Source: Alphaproteobacteria bacterium
GTDB lineage: Bacteria > Pseudomonadota > Alphaproteobacteria > Micropepsales > Micropepsaceae
Direction: 5' to 3'
Assembly (NCBI GenBank): GCA_021324545.1
Contig: JAJPIX010000035.1
Coordinates: forward strand, 1 to 56,626
DNA length: 56,626 nucleotides
Shown: in pieces, positions 30,975-42,974 of the stretch
Numbering within the stretch: the first letter of the stretch is position 1
How the letters are laid out: each line of letters opens with the position of its first letter
Program-made: the position numbers and the translations under genes
The notes under the pieces: model-generated
Database searches by the model: none
Told to the model about the DNA's origin: nothing
The model's input: only the letters and a program-made list of their open reading frames with translations

Positions 30975-32555
30975 ATGCCGCGCGTTCTGATCGCCGACAA
31001 GCTTTCGCCTGCCGCGCTGGACATTTTCAGGCAGCGCGGCGTGGAGGCCGACGTGAACACGGGCCTGAGCAAGGAGGAATTGCTCAAGATCGTGGACTGG
31101 TATGACGGCATTGCCGTTCGTTCGGCCACCAAAATCACGGCCGATGTCATCAGGGCCGCAAAGCGCCTAAAGGTCGTGGGCCGCGCCGGAATCGGCGTGG
31201 ACAACATCGACGTGCCGGCCGCCACCGCTGCGGGCGTCATCGTGATGAACACGCCCTTCGGCAACTCCATCACCACGGCGGAGCACGCGATTGCCCTGAT
31301 GATGGCGCTGGCGCGGCAGCTTCCCGCCGCCAATGCCTCAACCCATGAAGGCCGGTGGGAAAAGAACCGCTTCATGGGCACGGAGCTCTACGGCAAGACG
31401 CTGGGACTTGTGGGTTGCGGCAACATCGGAAGCATCGTGGCCGACCGCGCCCACGGCCTGAAGATGAAGGTGATCGCCTACGATCCCTATCTCTCGCCCG
31501 AACGGGCCGCCGATCTTGGCGTCGAGAAAGTCGAACTGAACGATCTTCTGTCGCGCGCCGATTTCATTTCGCTGCACACGCCGCTCACGCCGGAAACGAA
31601 GAACATCATTTCGGCGGATGCCATCAACCGCATGAAAAAGGGCGCGCGCCTCATCAATTGCGCCCGCGGCGGGCTGGTGGACGAAAAGGCGCTCAAGGCT
31701 GCGCTCGATTCGGGCCATCTGGCGGGCGCCGCGCTTGACGTGTTCGAGGAAGAGCCCGCCAAATCCAACCTGCTCTTCGGCAGCGACAAGGTGGTGGCGA
31801 CGCCACATCTTGGCGCATCCACGGCGGAAGCGCAGGAAAACGTGGCGGTGCAGGTGGCCGAGCAGATTTCTGATTATCTTCTGACCGGCGCCATCACCAA
31901 TGCGCTCAACATGCCGGCGATTACGGCCGAAGAAGCGCAGAAGATCAGGCCATGGATCGCGCTTTCGGAAAAGCTTGGCACCTTTGTGGGCCAGCTCATC
32001 GACACCAGCATCGAGTCGGTCGAGATCCTGTGCGAGGGAACGGCCGCGGACCTGAAAATGCGCGCGCTCACGCAGGCCGCGCTGGCCGGGCTGCTCAAGC
32101 CGGCGCTTGCCGATGTGAACATGGTCAATGCGCCCGTGGTGGCCAAGGAACGGGGCATCAAGGTGAGCGAGACACGCCGCCCGCGCGAAGGAATCTATGA
32201 AGGCTACATCAAGGTCACCGCGCATCTTGACGGCGGCTCGACGCGGCGCGCGGCAGGCACGGTCTTCGCCGACGGGCGACCGCGCCTGATCCAGGTGAAG
32301 GACATCAGCCTCGATTCGGCCTTCGCGCCGCACATGCTTTACGTCGTGAACGAGGACAAGCCCGGATTCATCGGAAAGCTCGGCACGCTGCTCGGTGACG
32401 CGCAGGTCAACATCGCCTCATTCGCGCTGGGGCGCAGCGCGCCGGGCGAGGAAGCCATCGCGCTGGTGGAGGTTGACGAGGCGGTGCCGGACAGGGTGTT
32501 GGCCGAAATTCGCCGTCTGCCGCTTGTGCGCCACGCCAAGGCCCTTGCTTTCTGA
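30975..32555 (+). CDS. serA: D-3-phosphoglycerate dehydrogenase SerA
   Basis: 526 residues, the long form. Residues 1-310: catalytic and NAD domains, with 'LVGCGNIGSIVADRAHGL' as the nucleotide loop, 'LINCARGGLVDEKAL' and the catalytic His in 'TPHLGAST'. Residues about 320-450: the allosteric substrate-binding (ASB) domain. Residues about 455-526: an ACT domain ('HMLYVVNEDKPGFIGKLGTLLGDAQVNIASFALGR'), which in this family binds serine for feedback control. First step of serine synthesis; co-transcribed with serC. Confidence 0.96.
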   Translation: MPRVLIADKLSPAALDIFRQRGVEADVNTGLSKEELLKIVDWYDGIAVRSATKITADVIRAAKRLKVVGRAGIGVDNIDVPAATAAGVIVMNTPFGNSITTAEHAIALMMALARQLPAANASTHEGRWEKNRFMGTELYGKTLGLVGCGNIGSIVADRAHGLKMKVIAYDPYLSPERAADLGVEKVELNDLLSRADFISLHTPLTPETKNIISADAINRMKKGARLINCARGGLVDEKALKAALDSGHLAGAALDVFEEEPAKSNLLFGSDKVVATPHLGASTAEAQENVAVQVAEQISDYLLTGAITNALNMPAITAEEAQKIRPWIALSEKLGTFVGQLIDTSIESVEILCEGTAADLKMRALTQAALAGLLKPALADVNMVNAPVVAKERGIKVSETRRPREGIYEGYIKVTAHLDGGSTRRAAGTVFADGRPRLIQVKDISLDSAFAPHMLYVVNEDKPGFIGKLGTLLGDAQVNIASFALGRSAPGEEAIALVEVDEAVPDRVLAEIRRLPLVRHAKALAF

Positions 32556-32601
32556 CCAGCCGCACATACCTCTCTTGCGTTGCCCGCGTCGGAGGGGAGC
32601 G

Positions 32602-33213
32602 ATGACGCCGGAAAACGCGATGTCTGCTGTGCTGATCGGCTGGTACGCGACCTGGATCATCGCCGCGCGCTGGGCCAACAGGACCCAGAAACATCCCGGC
32701 AGCCTGCGCGAGCTGCCCTATTTCTTTCTGGAATCGACGGGCCTTTCCATCCTGCTGTTTTATCCGCTCGTGATGATGCTGCAGCCCTACGTCCCGCCGG
32801 TTCTGCAGGTCTGGTTTCAGCGCTTTTGGCAACTGCCCGTCAACGCGGGATGGGTGGCGGTTGGCGTGGCCGGCGCCGGCCTTCTGTTCTGCTGGTGGGC
32901 GCGCATCCATCTGGGCAAATTGTGGTCGGGATTCATCACGCGCAAGGAAGGCCACCGCATCGTGGATTCCGGGCCTTACGCGGTTGTCCGCCATCCGATC
33001 TACACCGGCGCGCTTACGGCAGCTTTGGCCGCGGCCGCAATTCGCGGCACGCCGTTGGCGCTGGCGGGCCTTGCGCTGCTGACCGTTGCCTACCAGATGA
33101 AGACGCGGCTGGAAGAAAAATTCCTTAGCGAGGAGCTCGGCGCCGAGGCCTATGCCGCCTATCGCCGCCGCGTGCCGCGGCTTGTTCCCTTCGCGCGCCC
33201 TGGTGAAGCATGA
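32602..33213 (+). CDS. Isoprenylcysteine carboxyl methyltransferase-like membrane protein, copy 1
   Basis: 203 residues from the ATG at 32602, with a GGAGGGGA ribosome site. About four to five membrane helices, then the ICMT/PEMT signature: 'LLFCWWARIHLGKLWSG', 'GHRIVDSGPYAVVRHPIYTG' (SAM-binding RHPxYxG) and 'EEKFLSEELGAEAYAAYRRRVPRLVPF'. Eukaryotic relatives methylate prenylated cysteines; bacterial ones methylate lipids, isoprenoids or unknown targets. It heads a row of three paralogues; the next ATG overlaps its stop (ATGA). Confidence 0.87.
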   Translation: MTPENAMSAVLIGWYATWIIAARWANRTQKHPGSLRELPYFFLESTGLSILLFYPLVMMLQPYVPPVLQVWFQRFWQLPVNAGWVAVGVAGAGLLFCWWARIHLGKLWSGFITRKEGHRIVDSGPYAVVRHPIYTGALTAALAAAAIRGTPLALAGLALLTVAYQMKTRLEEKFLSEELGAEAYAAYRRRVPRLVPFARPGEA

Positions 33214-33836
33214 ACTGGATTGCGCAAATGCCGCCGGAATACGCGATCTATATTCCCTGGTTTGCCTGGTATGCGAGCTGGATCGCAGCCGCGGCCTGGG
33301 CGAACAGGACGGAAAAGACGCCCGGAAACCTGCGTCAGTTGCCGTACCGGATTTGCGAATTTTCCGCCTTCTTTTGCGTTCTGGCGTTTGTGGGGCGCGC
33401 GGACCACGCAAGCCCCATCGGCATCCGCGACATCACGCCTGCGACGCTGGCCGGCGGCCGGTTGTGGCATCTGCCTGTCAATGTGGAATGGGCGCTGGTC
33501 GGGGTTGCGGCGGCGGCGTTTCTGTTCTGCTGGTGGGCGCGCATCCATCTGGGACGATTCTGGTCGGGCTTTGTCACCCGCAAGGAAGGCCATCGCGTGG
33601 TGGACACGGGGCCCTATGCCATTGTGCGCCATCCGATCTATACGGGCGTGATCGCCGCGGCGATGGCGACCGCTGCCATCAAGGCGACGCCGCTTTCGCT
33701 GTTCGGCGTTCTTCTGTTCATCGTCGCCTATCTTCTGAAAGGCGGGCTTGAAGAACGCTTCCTGCGCGAAGAGCTGGGCGCAGAAGCGTATGATGCCTAT
33801 CGCAGGCGCGTGCCGATGCTCCTTCCCTTTGCGTGA
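33210..33836 (+). CDS. Isoprenylcysteine carboxyl methyltransferase-like membrane protein, copy 2
   Basis: 208 residues. Same plan as copy 1: N-terminal 'WFAWYASWIAAAAWANRTEKTPGNLRQLPYR', 'FLFCWWARIHLGRFWSGFVTRKEGHRVVDTGPYAIVRHPIYTG' split over two parts, and 'EERFLREELGAEAYDAYRRRVPMLLPFA'. A DNA stretch coding FCWWARIHLG is identical in copies 1 and 2 over more than 20 bases. Translationally coupled to copy 1 by a 4-bp overlap. Substrate unknown. Confidence 0.87.
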   Translation: MNWIAQMPPEYAIYIPWFAWYASWIAAAAWANRTEKTPGNLRQLPYRICEFSAFFCVLAFVGRADHASPIGIRDITPATLAGGRLWHLPVNVEWALVGVAAAAFLFCWWARIHLGRFWSGFVTRKEGHRVVDTGPYAIVRHPIYTGVIAAAMATAAIKATPLSLFGVLLFIVAYLLKGGLEERFLREELGAEAYDAYRRRVPMLLPFA

Positions 33837-33840
33837 GCCC

Positions 33841-34434
33841 ATGAACTGGATCGACTGGATCTACTACCGCCCGGGGCTTGCACTGGCCGGGTTGTGGCTC
33901 GCGTGGGCGGTCTCATGGCTTGCGGCCGCCATCTGGAGCAGCCGCGCCGAGAAGCGCGCGAGCTTTGGCAGCGAGCTGTGGTACCGCCTTGTCCTGATCG
34001 CGGGCGGCGTGATTTTCGCCGTTCCGTCCGAACGGCCCGGCCAGATCCGCCTGTGGCCCCTGATGAGCCTTGACGCCGTTTGGGCGTGTATTGCCGTTGC
34101 GCTTGCGGGTTTTCTGTTCTGCTGGTGGGCGCGCATCTATCTGGGAGAACTCTGGTCAGGCTGGATCACGAAAAAACCGGGCCATCGCATCGTGGACACC
34201 GGCCCCTATGCCATCGTGCGCCATCCGATCTACACGGGGCTTCTGATCGCCATTTTTGCAACCATGGCGGCCAAGGGAACGCTGCTGGGGCTCGCCGGGG
34301 CTGTGCTTATCGCACTCAGCATCTGGATGAAGGCAAGGCTCGAAGAAAAATTCCTGCGCGATGAGCTTGGCGCCGCCGCCTATGACGATTATCGCCGCCG
34401 GGTGCCCATGCTGGTGCCGTTCGGTCCGCGATAG
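33841..34434 (+). CDS. Isoprenylcysteine carboxyl methyltransferase-like membrane protein, copy 3
   Basis: 197 residues from the ATG at 33841, 4 bp after copy 2. Same core ('FLFCWWARIYLGELWSGWITKK', 'GHRIVDTGPYAIVRHPIYTG', 'EEKFLRDELGAAAYDDYRRRVPMLVPF') but a more diverged N-terminal half, so it may have a different partner or substrate. All three share the SAM-binding end and differ mostly in the membrane part. Confidence 0.87.
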   Translation: MNWIDWIYYRPGLALAGLWLAWAVSWLAAAIWSSRAEKRASFGSELWYRLVLIAGGVIFAVPSERPGQIRLWPLMSLDAVWACIAVALAGFLFCWWARIYLGELWSGWITKKPGHRIVDTGPYAIVRHPIYTGLLIAIFATMAAKGTLLGLAGAVLIALSIWMKARLEEKFLRDELGAAAYDDYRRRVPMLVPFGPR

Positions 34435-34462
34435 GCCGCCACTTGGCCTTGGCGTTCGGGCG

Positions 34463-34485
34463 CTGTAACCTCCCCTGTAACCTCC
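34463..34485. repeat. Short direct repeat before purA
   Basis: CTGTAACCTCC occurs twice with one C between, 15-37 bp before the purA ATG. On the minus strand it reads as two GGAGG-containing units. Meaning unknown. Confidence 0.5.
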
Positions 34486-34499
34486 GAGATTCCTGAGCA

Positions 34500-35795
34500 A
34501 TGGCGAATGTGGCCGTGATCGGCGCCCAATGGGGCGACGAAGGCAAGGGAAAGATTGTGGACTGGCTGTCGGCGCGCGCCGACGTGGTGGTGCGCTTCCA
34601 GGGCGGCCACAACGCCGGCCACACCCTCGTCATCGACGGCAAGACCTTCAAGTTGAGCCTGCTTCCCTCCGGAGTGGTGCGGCCGGGGAAATTGGCCGTG
34701 ATCGGCAACGGCGTCGTGGTGGACCCGTGGGCCTTCGTCTCCGAAATCGAAAAGCTGAAGGCGCAGGGTGTGGCAGTGACGCCGGAAAACCTGCTGGTGG
34801 CGGAAAACGCCGCGCTCATCCTTCCGCTGCACCGGGAACTGGACGAGGCGCGCGAAAGCTCCAACAGCGTGCAGAAGCTGGGCACGACCAAGCGCGGCAT
34901 CGGCCCCGCTTACGAAGACAAGGTGGGCCGGCGGGCGTTGCGGGTGATCGATCTCAAGGATTTTTCCACCCTGCCGCCCAAAATCGAACGGCTGCTTGCG
35001 CATCACAATGCGCTTCGGCGCGGCGTTGGCGCGGAAGAAATCAACGCGAACGCGCTGCTGCAATCGCTGAAAGACATCGCGCCCAGGATTTTGCCGTTCG
35101 CAGGTTCGGCCTGGCGCAAGCTCGATGAAGCGCGGCGGGACGGAAAACGCATCCTGTTCGAGGGCGCGCAGGCCGTCCTGCTCGACATCGATCATGGCAC
35201 TTATCCCTATGTCACCTCCTCCAACACCGTGGCCGGACAGGCGGCGGCGGGATCGGGCGTTTCCCCGCGCGACATCGGCTATGTGCTGGGAATCGTGAAG
35301 GCTTACACCACGCGCGTGGGCGAAGGGCCGTTTCCGACGGAACTCACCGACAGCATCGGCGAAAAGCTGGGGGAGCGCGGCGCGGAATTCGGCACGGTGA
35401 CGGGCAGGAAGCGCCGTTGCGGCTGGTTCGATGCGGTGCTTGTGCGCCAGACGGCGATCACCGGCGGGGTCGAAGGCATCGCGCTCACCAAGCTCGACGT
35501 GCTGGACACCTTCGACGAGATCAAAATCTGCGTCGGTTACCGGCTTGACGGCAAGAACATCGATCATCTCCCCGCCGATGCGGGCGAGCAGGCGCGCTGC
35601 AAGCCGATCTACGAAACCTTCGAGGGCTGGACGCAATCCACGCGCGGCGCACGCAGCTGGGCCGATTTGCCGGCGCAGGCCGTGAAATATGTGCGGCGCG
35701 TGGAAGAGCTGACCGGCGCGCCCGTGGCGCTGCTGTCCACCAGCCCGGAGCGCGACGACACCATCTTGGTGCGCGATCCTTTTGCGGATCGCTGA
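34500..35795 (+). CDS. purA: Adenylosuccinate synthetase PurA
   Basis: 431 residues, the normal length. '[11 protein letters not shown]' holds D13, and '[11 protein letters not shown]' holds H41, both identical in place to the E. coli catalytic residues; '[14 protein letters not shown]' and '[13 protein letters not shown]' are further signatures. It joins IMP and aspartate with GTP in AMP synthesis. No clear ribosome site precedes the ATG. It follows the methyltransferase triplet by 65 bp. Confidence 0.96.
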   Translation: MANVAVIGAQWGDEGKGKIVDWLSARADVVVRFQGGHNAGHTLVIDGKTFKLSLLPSGVVRPGKLAVIGNGVVVDPWAFVSEIEKLKAQGVAVTPENLLVAENAALILPLHRELDEARESSNSVQKLGTTKRGIGPAYEDKVGRRALRVIDLKDFSTLPPKIERLLAHHNALRRGVGAEEINANALLQSLKDIAPRILPFAGSAWRKLDEARRDGKRILFEGAQAVLLDIDHGTYPYVTSSNTVAGQAAAGSGVSPRDIGYVLGIVKAYTTRVGEGPFPTELTDSIGEKLGERGAEFGTVTGRKRRCGWFDAVLVRQTAITGGVEGIALTKLDVLDTFDEIKICVGYRLDGKNIDHLPADAGEQARCKPIYETFEGWTQSTRGARSWADLPAQAVKYVRRVEELTGAPVALLSTSPERDDTILVRDPFADR

Positions 35796-37596
<1,801 letters not shown>

Positions 37597-37600
<4 letters not shown>

Positions 37601-38943
37601 GCGGCGACTTCCCGGATGGCGGCTGCGATCTCGCGCACAATGCTGCGGATTTCGCGCTCGTCCTCGCCCTCGGCCATGATGCGGATCACCGGTTCGGTGC
37701 CGGACTTGCGCACCAGCACGCGGCCTTTGCCACTGAGCCGGGCTGCACCGGCGTCAATCTGCGATTTCACGCGCGCATCTTCCAGCGGCGAGCCGTTGCG
37801 GAAGCGGACATTTTCCATCACCTGCGGCAGGGGCTCGAACAGATGGGCGGCCTGGCTTGCGGGTTTTCCTTCTTCCGCCAGCACCGCAAGCACCTGCAGC
37901 GCGGCGATCAGGCCGTCGCCCGTGGTAGTGAAGTCACTCAGAATGATATGGCCGGATTGTTCGCCGCCGACATTCAGGCCGCCCTTGCGCATGTCTTCCA
38001 GCACATAGCGATCGCCCACCGGCGCACGCACGAGCTTCAGGTTCATGGATTGCAGATAGCGATCAAGGCCCGCATTGGACATGACCGTTCCGACCACGCC
38101 GCCGCCCTTCAGGCGCCCGGACTTGTTCCAGGAGCGCGCCATGAGCGCCAGAATCTGGTCGCCGTCGATGATGCGGCCCGTTTCATCGGCCATGATCGCG
38201 CGGTCGGCATCGCCATCGAGCGCAACACCGAAATCGGCGCGCATTTCGCGCACCTTGGCCTGCATCGCGGCCGGCGCGGTGGACCCGCAGTCCTGATTGA
38301 TGTTGAAGCCGTTGGGTTCGACACCGATCTTGATGACTTCGGCGCCCAACTCCCACAACACTTCGGGCGCCACCTTGTAAGCGGCGCCGTTGGCGCAATC
38401 GATCACCACGCGCATGCCATCGAGCCTGAGCCTTTTGGGAAAGGTGCTCTTGGCATATTCGATGTAGCGGGCCTGGCTGTCGTCCACACGCTTGGCGCGG
38501 CCAAGCTTGGCAGGCGCCGCCAGCCCTTCTTCGAGCCCGTTGGTCATCAGGCGCTCGATTTCGGCTTCGCGCTCGTCCGACAGCTTGTAGCCGTCGGGCC
38601 CGAAGAACTTGATGCCGTTGTCCTGGTATTCGTTGTGCGAGGCGGAAATCATGACGCCGAGGTCGGCGCGCAGCGAGCGGACAAGCATCGCGACGGCCGG
38701 CGTTGGCAGAGGTCCGAACTGGAAGACGTCCATGCCGACGGCGGTGAAGCCCGCCACCAGCGCGGGCTCGATCATGTAGCCGGAAAGGCGCGTATCCTTG
38801 CCGATCACCACGCGATGCCGATAATCGCCGCGCGTGAAGATGCGGCCCGCCGCCATGCCCGCTTTCATGGCGATCTCCGGCGTCATGGGGAACGCGTTGG
38901 CGCGGCCCCGGATGCCATCGGTACCGAACAGCTTGCGGGTCAT
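37597..38943 (-). CDS. glmM: Phosphoglucosamine mutase GlmM
   Basis: 448 residues. '[14 protein letters not shown]' opens the family; the phosphoserine is S102 in '[14 protein letters not shown]', the same number as in E. coli; '[13 protein letters not shown]' binds the metal; '[15 protein letters not shown]' binds the sugar phosphate. It converts glucosamine-6-P to glucosamine-1-P for peptidoglycan and LPS. 85 bp separate it from folP. Confidence 0.96.
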
Positions 38944-39028
38944 CTAATCCCTCGTGGCACAGCCCTGAGACAGCATAGCAAAAAATGGACCGGCCGCGGG
39001 TGCAGCCGTTGCTAAACGGCTGGATTTC

Positions 39029-39850
39029 CTACGCTTCGCCCTTGGGCCCGGCAAGCGCCTTCCCGACCAGAAGCCCATCCCGGAGCGCCGCGGGATCATG
39101 GGTGCGGATGTAATCGGCACCCCGGCTTGCCGCGAAAAGCTCGGCTGCCAGCGTGGCCGCACCGGCGGCATCCGCGGAACGGCCTGTAACAGCGCGTAAG
39201 AAAGATTTACGCGAAACGGAGACCAGCACCGGCAGCCCGAACGCCGACCTGAGGTCGGGCAACCGCCGCAGCACGGTAAACGATGTCTGCGGGTTGGTCC
39301 CCACGAAAAAGCCCATGCCGGGGTCGAGAACCAGCCGGTCTCTCGCGACGCCTGCCCGGGTGAGCGCGGCAATGCGCTGGTCGAAGAACGACTTGATGCG
39401 ATCCATGATCTCATCCGGCGGCACGTCGATCTTCCCGGCGCGGCCGCGGCTCTGCACCGCATGCATGACGATCAGCTTTGCGGGCGCTGTGGCGAGAAAC
39501 GGATAGAGCTGGGGTTCGGGAAAGCCCTGAATGTCGTTCAGATAGTCCACGCCCTGCGAGATCGCCCAGCGCTGCACGGCGGGCGAGAAGCTGTCGACGG
39601 AAATGGCGCGGCCTTCGCGTTTCAGCGCCGCCACAACCGGCGCGAGCCGCGCGATCTCCGCATCCGGCGGAACAGGCTTCGCGGCCGGATTGCTGGCCGC
39701 GGCGCCAAGATCGAGAATATCGGCGCCGTCATTCGCCAGCTTGTGCGCGTGTTCAATCGCGGCAGACGCATCGAGAAAACGTCCGCCGTCGGAGAACGAA
39801 TCCTCCGTGATATTCACAATGCCAAGAACCTTTGGCGTCACAAGGCTCAA
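39029..39850 (-). CDS. folP: Dihydropteroate synthase FolP
   Basis: 273 residues, TIM barrel. '[20 protein letters not shown]' and '[15 protein letters not shown]' are the pterin and pyrophosphate loops, 'VDSFSP' and '[20 protein letters not shown]' follow. It joins pABA to the pterin in folate synthesis and is the sulfonamide target. The start is a TTG overlapping the ftsH stop (TTGA) or a GTG three codons later at 39841; I cannot choose firmly. Confidence 0.93.
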   Translation of the reverse strand: MSLVTPKVLGIVNITEDSFSDGGRFLDASAAIEHAHKLANDGADILDLGAAASNPAAKPVPPDAEIARLAPVVAALKREGRAISVDSFSPAVQRWAISQGVDYLNDIQGFPEPQLYPFLATAPAKLIVMHAVQSRGRAGKIDVPPDEIMDRIKSFFDQRIAALTRAGVARDRLVLDPGMGFFVGTNPQTSFTVLRRLPDLRSAFGLPVLVSVSRKSFLRAVTGRSADAAGAATLAAELFAASRGADYIRTHDPAALRDGLLVGKALAGPKGEA

Positions 39851-41766
39851 TGGCCCGGCTGCGGCTCCGGCGTGATGATGCCGGGCGTGCGCGGACGACC
39901 GGCCGCCGGAACGCTTGGCCCCGCGCCGCGTTGCGGTTCGGGATCCTGATAGGGCTCGCGGACCGGCTGGATGCCCTTGAGCAGCGCCACGATTTCATCG
40001 CCCGTCAGCGTTTCATATTCGAGAAGGCCAAGGGCGATGATATGCAGGTCGCGGGTCTTTTCCGTGATGATCTTCTTCGCGCGATTGTAGGATTCATCGA
40101 TGATGCGGTGAATTTCCGCATCGATCTTCTGGGCGGTGGCCTCCGAGACATTCTGCTGGCGCGCGATCGTGTGGCCCAGGAAAACCTCGTCCTGATTTTC
40201 GGCGTAGGCGATCGGGCCCAGATCGTCGCTCATGCCGAAGCGGGTCACCATGGCGCGCGCCATGCGGGTCGCCTGATCGATGTCGCTCATCGCGCCGGTG
40301 GTGACTTTATCGTGGCCGAAGATGATTTCCTCGGCGATGCGCCCGCCGAACGCCACGCACAAATCCGCCAGCATCTTCTCGCGCGTCACCGAAAGCTGGT
40401 CGCGTTCCGGCAGGCGCATGACAAGGCCGAGCGCCCGCCCGCGCGGAATGATCGTCGCCTTGTGGATCGGATCGGAGCCCTTCACGTTCAATGCCACAAG
40501 CGCATGGCCGCCTTCGTGATAGGCCGTGAGTTTCTTTTCTTCTTCGGTCATCGCCATGGACCGGCGCTCGGCACCCATCAGCACCTTGTCCTTGGCGTCT
40601 TCGAGCTCGGACATGGTGACGACGCGCTTGCCGCGGCGGGCCGCCAACAGCGCCGCCTCGTTCACGAGATTGGCGAGATCGGCGCCGGAAAAACCGGGCG
40701 TGCCGCGCGCGATGATGCGCGGCTCTACATCGGGCGCGAGCGGAACCTTGCGCATGTGCACGCGCAAAATCTTCTCGCGGCCGGTGAGATCGGGATTGGG
40801 AACCACCACATGCCGGTCGAAACGGCCCGGCCGCAGCAGCGCCGGATCGAGCACGTCAGGCCGGTTGGTGGCGGCGATCAGGATCACGCCTTCGTTGGAT
40901 TCAAAGCCGTCCATCTCGACGAGCAACTGGTTGAGCGTCTGTTCGCGCTCATCGTTGCCGCCGCCAAGGCCCGCGCCGCGATGCCGGCCGACCGCATCGA
41001 TTTCATCGATGAACACGATGCAGGGCGCGTTCTTTTTCGCCTGCTCGAACATGTCGCGCACGCGGCTTGCGCCCACGCCCACGAACATTTCGACGAAATC
41101 CGAGCCTGAAATCGTGAAGAACGGAACATTGGCTTCGCCGGCAATGGCGCGCGCCAGGAGGGTCTTGCCCGTTCCCGGCGGGCCGACAAGCAGCACGCCC
41201 TTCGGAATGCGGCCGCCGAGCCGCTGGAATTTCTGCGGGTCTTTCAGGAAGTCGACGACTTCCTTGAGTTCGTCTTTGGCTTCGTCAACGCCGGCCACAT
41301 CCTCGAACGTCACGCGGCCCGTGCGTTCGGTCAGAAGCTTTGCGCGGCTCTTGCCGAAGCCCATCGCCTTGCCGCCGCCCGACTGCATCTGGCGCAGGAA
41401 GAATATCCACACCGCGATCAGAAGCAGCATCGGGAACCAGTTGATGAAGACGCTCATCAGGCTGAAGGAGCCGTCATCCGCCGGCTTCACGCTGATGCTC
41501 ACGTGGTGATCGAGCATCTGCTTGGTGAGATCGGGATCGTCGGGTGTGTAGGTCGTGAACTGCTGGCCGTTGGCCAATTGACCGGTGATCTGGTTGCCCT
41601 GGATGGTGACAGCGCGCACCTCATTGCGCGAGACATGCTCGCTGAATTCGGTGAAGTTCATCGCCGAAGTCGCCGGATGGCTACCCGTTCCCTGGAAGAG
41701 GTTGAACAGCGCCACCAACAGCAGGGCGATGATGATCCAAAGCGCCAGATTGCGGAGATTGTTCAC
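39847..41766 (-). CDS. ftsH: ATP-dependent membrane protease FtsH
   Basis: 639 residues. Two N-terminal membrane helices (about 7-25 and 105-125) surround a periplasmic domain; the AAA ATPase has Walker A GPPGTGKT (195-202) and Walker B '[12 protein letters not shown]'; the zinc site is HEGGH (417-421). FtsH degrades misfolded membrane proteins and regulators such as RpoH. The start codon is GTG, with AAAGGA 7 bp before it. The C-terminal tail is Pro/Gly-rich. Followed by folP and glmM, a conserved order. Confidence 0.97.
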   Translation of the reverse strand: MNNLRNLALWIIIALLLVALFNLFQGTGSHPATSAMNFTEFSEHVSRNEVRAVTIQGNQITGQLANGQQFTTYTPDDPDLTKQMLDHHVSISVKPADDGSFSLMSVFINWFPMLLLIAVWIFFLRQMQSGGGKAMGFGKSRAKLLTERTGRVTFEDVAGVDEAKDELKEVVDFLKDPQKFQRLGGRIPKGVLLVGPPGTGKTLLARAIAGEANVPFFTISGSDFVEMFVGVGASRVRDMFEQAKKNAPCIVFIDEIDAVGRHRGAGLGGGNDEREQTLNQLLVEMDGFESNEGVILIAATNRPDVLDPALLRPGRFDRHVVVPNPDLTGREKILRVHMRKVPLAPDVEPRIIARGTPGFSGADLANLVNEAALLAARRGKRVVTMSELEDAKDKVLMGAERRSMAMTEEEKKLTAYHEGGHALVALNVKGSDPIHKATIIPRGRALGLVMRLPERDQLSVTREKMLADLCVAFGGRIAEEIIFGHDKVTTGAMSDIDQATRMARAMVTRFGMSDDLGPIAYAENQDEVFLGHTIARQQNVSEATAQKIDAEIHRIIDESYNRAKKIITEKTRDLHIIALGLLEYETLTGDEIVALLKGIQPVREPYQDPEPQRGAGPSVPAAGRPRTPGIITPEPQPGH

Positions 41767-41950
41767 GAGCGTCCTTTCGTGAGGCGAACACAGCCTCGCC
41801 AGCCTTAGATAGTCACCTTGTTAACGCATTGCCAGCCACGAAAACGTTAAGAAATTTAAGGTGCGGGGGCAATTGCGGCCTCAAAAGGGGATTAATGGAT
41901 GATTGGTCCGGTCAGGACACCGGTTTGCCGCCCGATTGCCTGAAAAAGCC

Positions 41951-42946
41951 CTATTTTCTTCCCTTCCTTCGCGGCGGTTCCGGCTGGATCAGAAGCGTTT
42001 GCGACTGAAAAACAGCCAGACGCTTGGGCGCCGGGCCGATTTTGCAGCCATGAAGCGTTCGCCCGCCCCCCAACCGGCCGGTTCCGATCCACAGAAGAAG
42101 CCGAGACAGGCTCTCAAAGCGTGGGCGGTAGGCCGCGCCGGAAACGCGCTGTAAGAGGGTTGCAAGGCTGCGAAGCGCCAGTTCGGCCGGGGCGGCCGCG
42201 AATGCTTTGGCATTCACCAGCGCATATTCGCGCTCCAGCCTTGCGTAGCGGCCGATCAGCGCCTCGCTGACCAGATCAAGGGCGTCGCGCGCGCGGCGGA
42301 GATGGCCCGCGGCGTCGGCGATTCGCTCCGCGGACAGCCCGGCGTCCGCCAGCGCCGGAAGAAGGGCGCGAAAGCGTGTGCGGGCAAAACGCGGATCGCT
42401 GTTCATGGGATCCTCGGTCCACCGCTCGCGCGCCATGTGCAAATAATGACGCAGCTCCGCGCGGCTGAATTCCAGAAGCGGCCTGACCAGGACAATCTCT
42501 GCGAAACCGGGAATCGGGAACGGTGCGATCGGGCTCATGGCGGAGAGCCCATCGACGCCGCTGCCGCGCGCGAGACGAAGAAGAAAGGTTTCGGCCTGGT
42601 CCTCCCGGTTATGGGCAAGATACAGGGTGCGGATTCGGTGCTTGCGGCACCATTCGCCCATCAGACGATAACGCGCCTGCCGCGCGGCATTTTCGATATC
42701 GGCTTTCGGCCGGACGCCTTCCCAAGACAGCACATGCGCCTCCAGGCCCTTGCGCCTGGCGGCTTCTGCAACCCTTCGCGCCACCGCGGCTGAATTCTTC
42801 TGCAGGCCGTGATCGACGGTCAGGATTACCGGAGGCTTGCGGCGATGTGCGCTCGCCCAACGGACAAGGAGCAGCATCAGCGCAAGTGAATCCCCGCCGC
42901 CCGAGACGGCGACGGCGGCCGGCCACGGCGGCCCCAATACCGCCAT
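41951..42946 (-). CDS. tilS: tRNA(Ile)-lysidine synthase TilS
   Basis: 331 residues from the ATG at 42946. The PP-loop SGGGDS is at residues 15-20; 'ILTVDHGLQKNSAAVARRV', 'LYLAHNREDQAETFLLRLARGSG' and 'WTEDPMNSDPRFARTRFR' are TilS signatures. It changes C34 to lysidine so that tRNA-Ile reads AUA. Family resemblance seems to reach about 10 codons upstream of the ATG ('PLDERFAER'), where no ordinary start codon exists until a TTG at 43063 inside cpoB; the true start is uncertain. Confidence 0.9.
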   Translation of the reverse strand: MAVLGPPWPAAVAVSGGGDSLALMLLLVRWASAHRRKPPVILTVDHGLQKNSAAVARRVAEAARRKGLEAHVLSWEGVRPKADIENAARQARYRLMGEWCRKHRIRTLYLAHNREDQAETFLLRLARGSGVDGLSAMSPIAPFPIPGFAEIVLVRPLLEFSRAELRHYLHMARERWTEDPMNSDPRFARTRFRALLPALADAGLSAERIADAAGHLRRARDALDLVSEALIGRYARLEREYALVNAKAFAAAPAELALRSLATLLQRVSGAAYRPRFESLSRLLLWIGTGRLGGGRTLHGCKIGPAPKRLAVFQSQTLLIQPEPPRRKGRK

Positions 42947-42974
42947 GCGTTCGGCAAAACGTTCGTCGAGCGGC

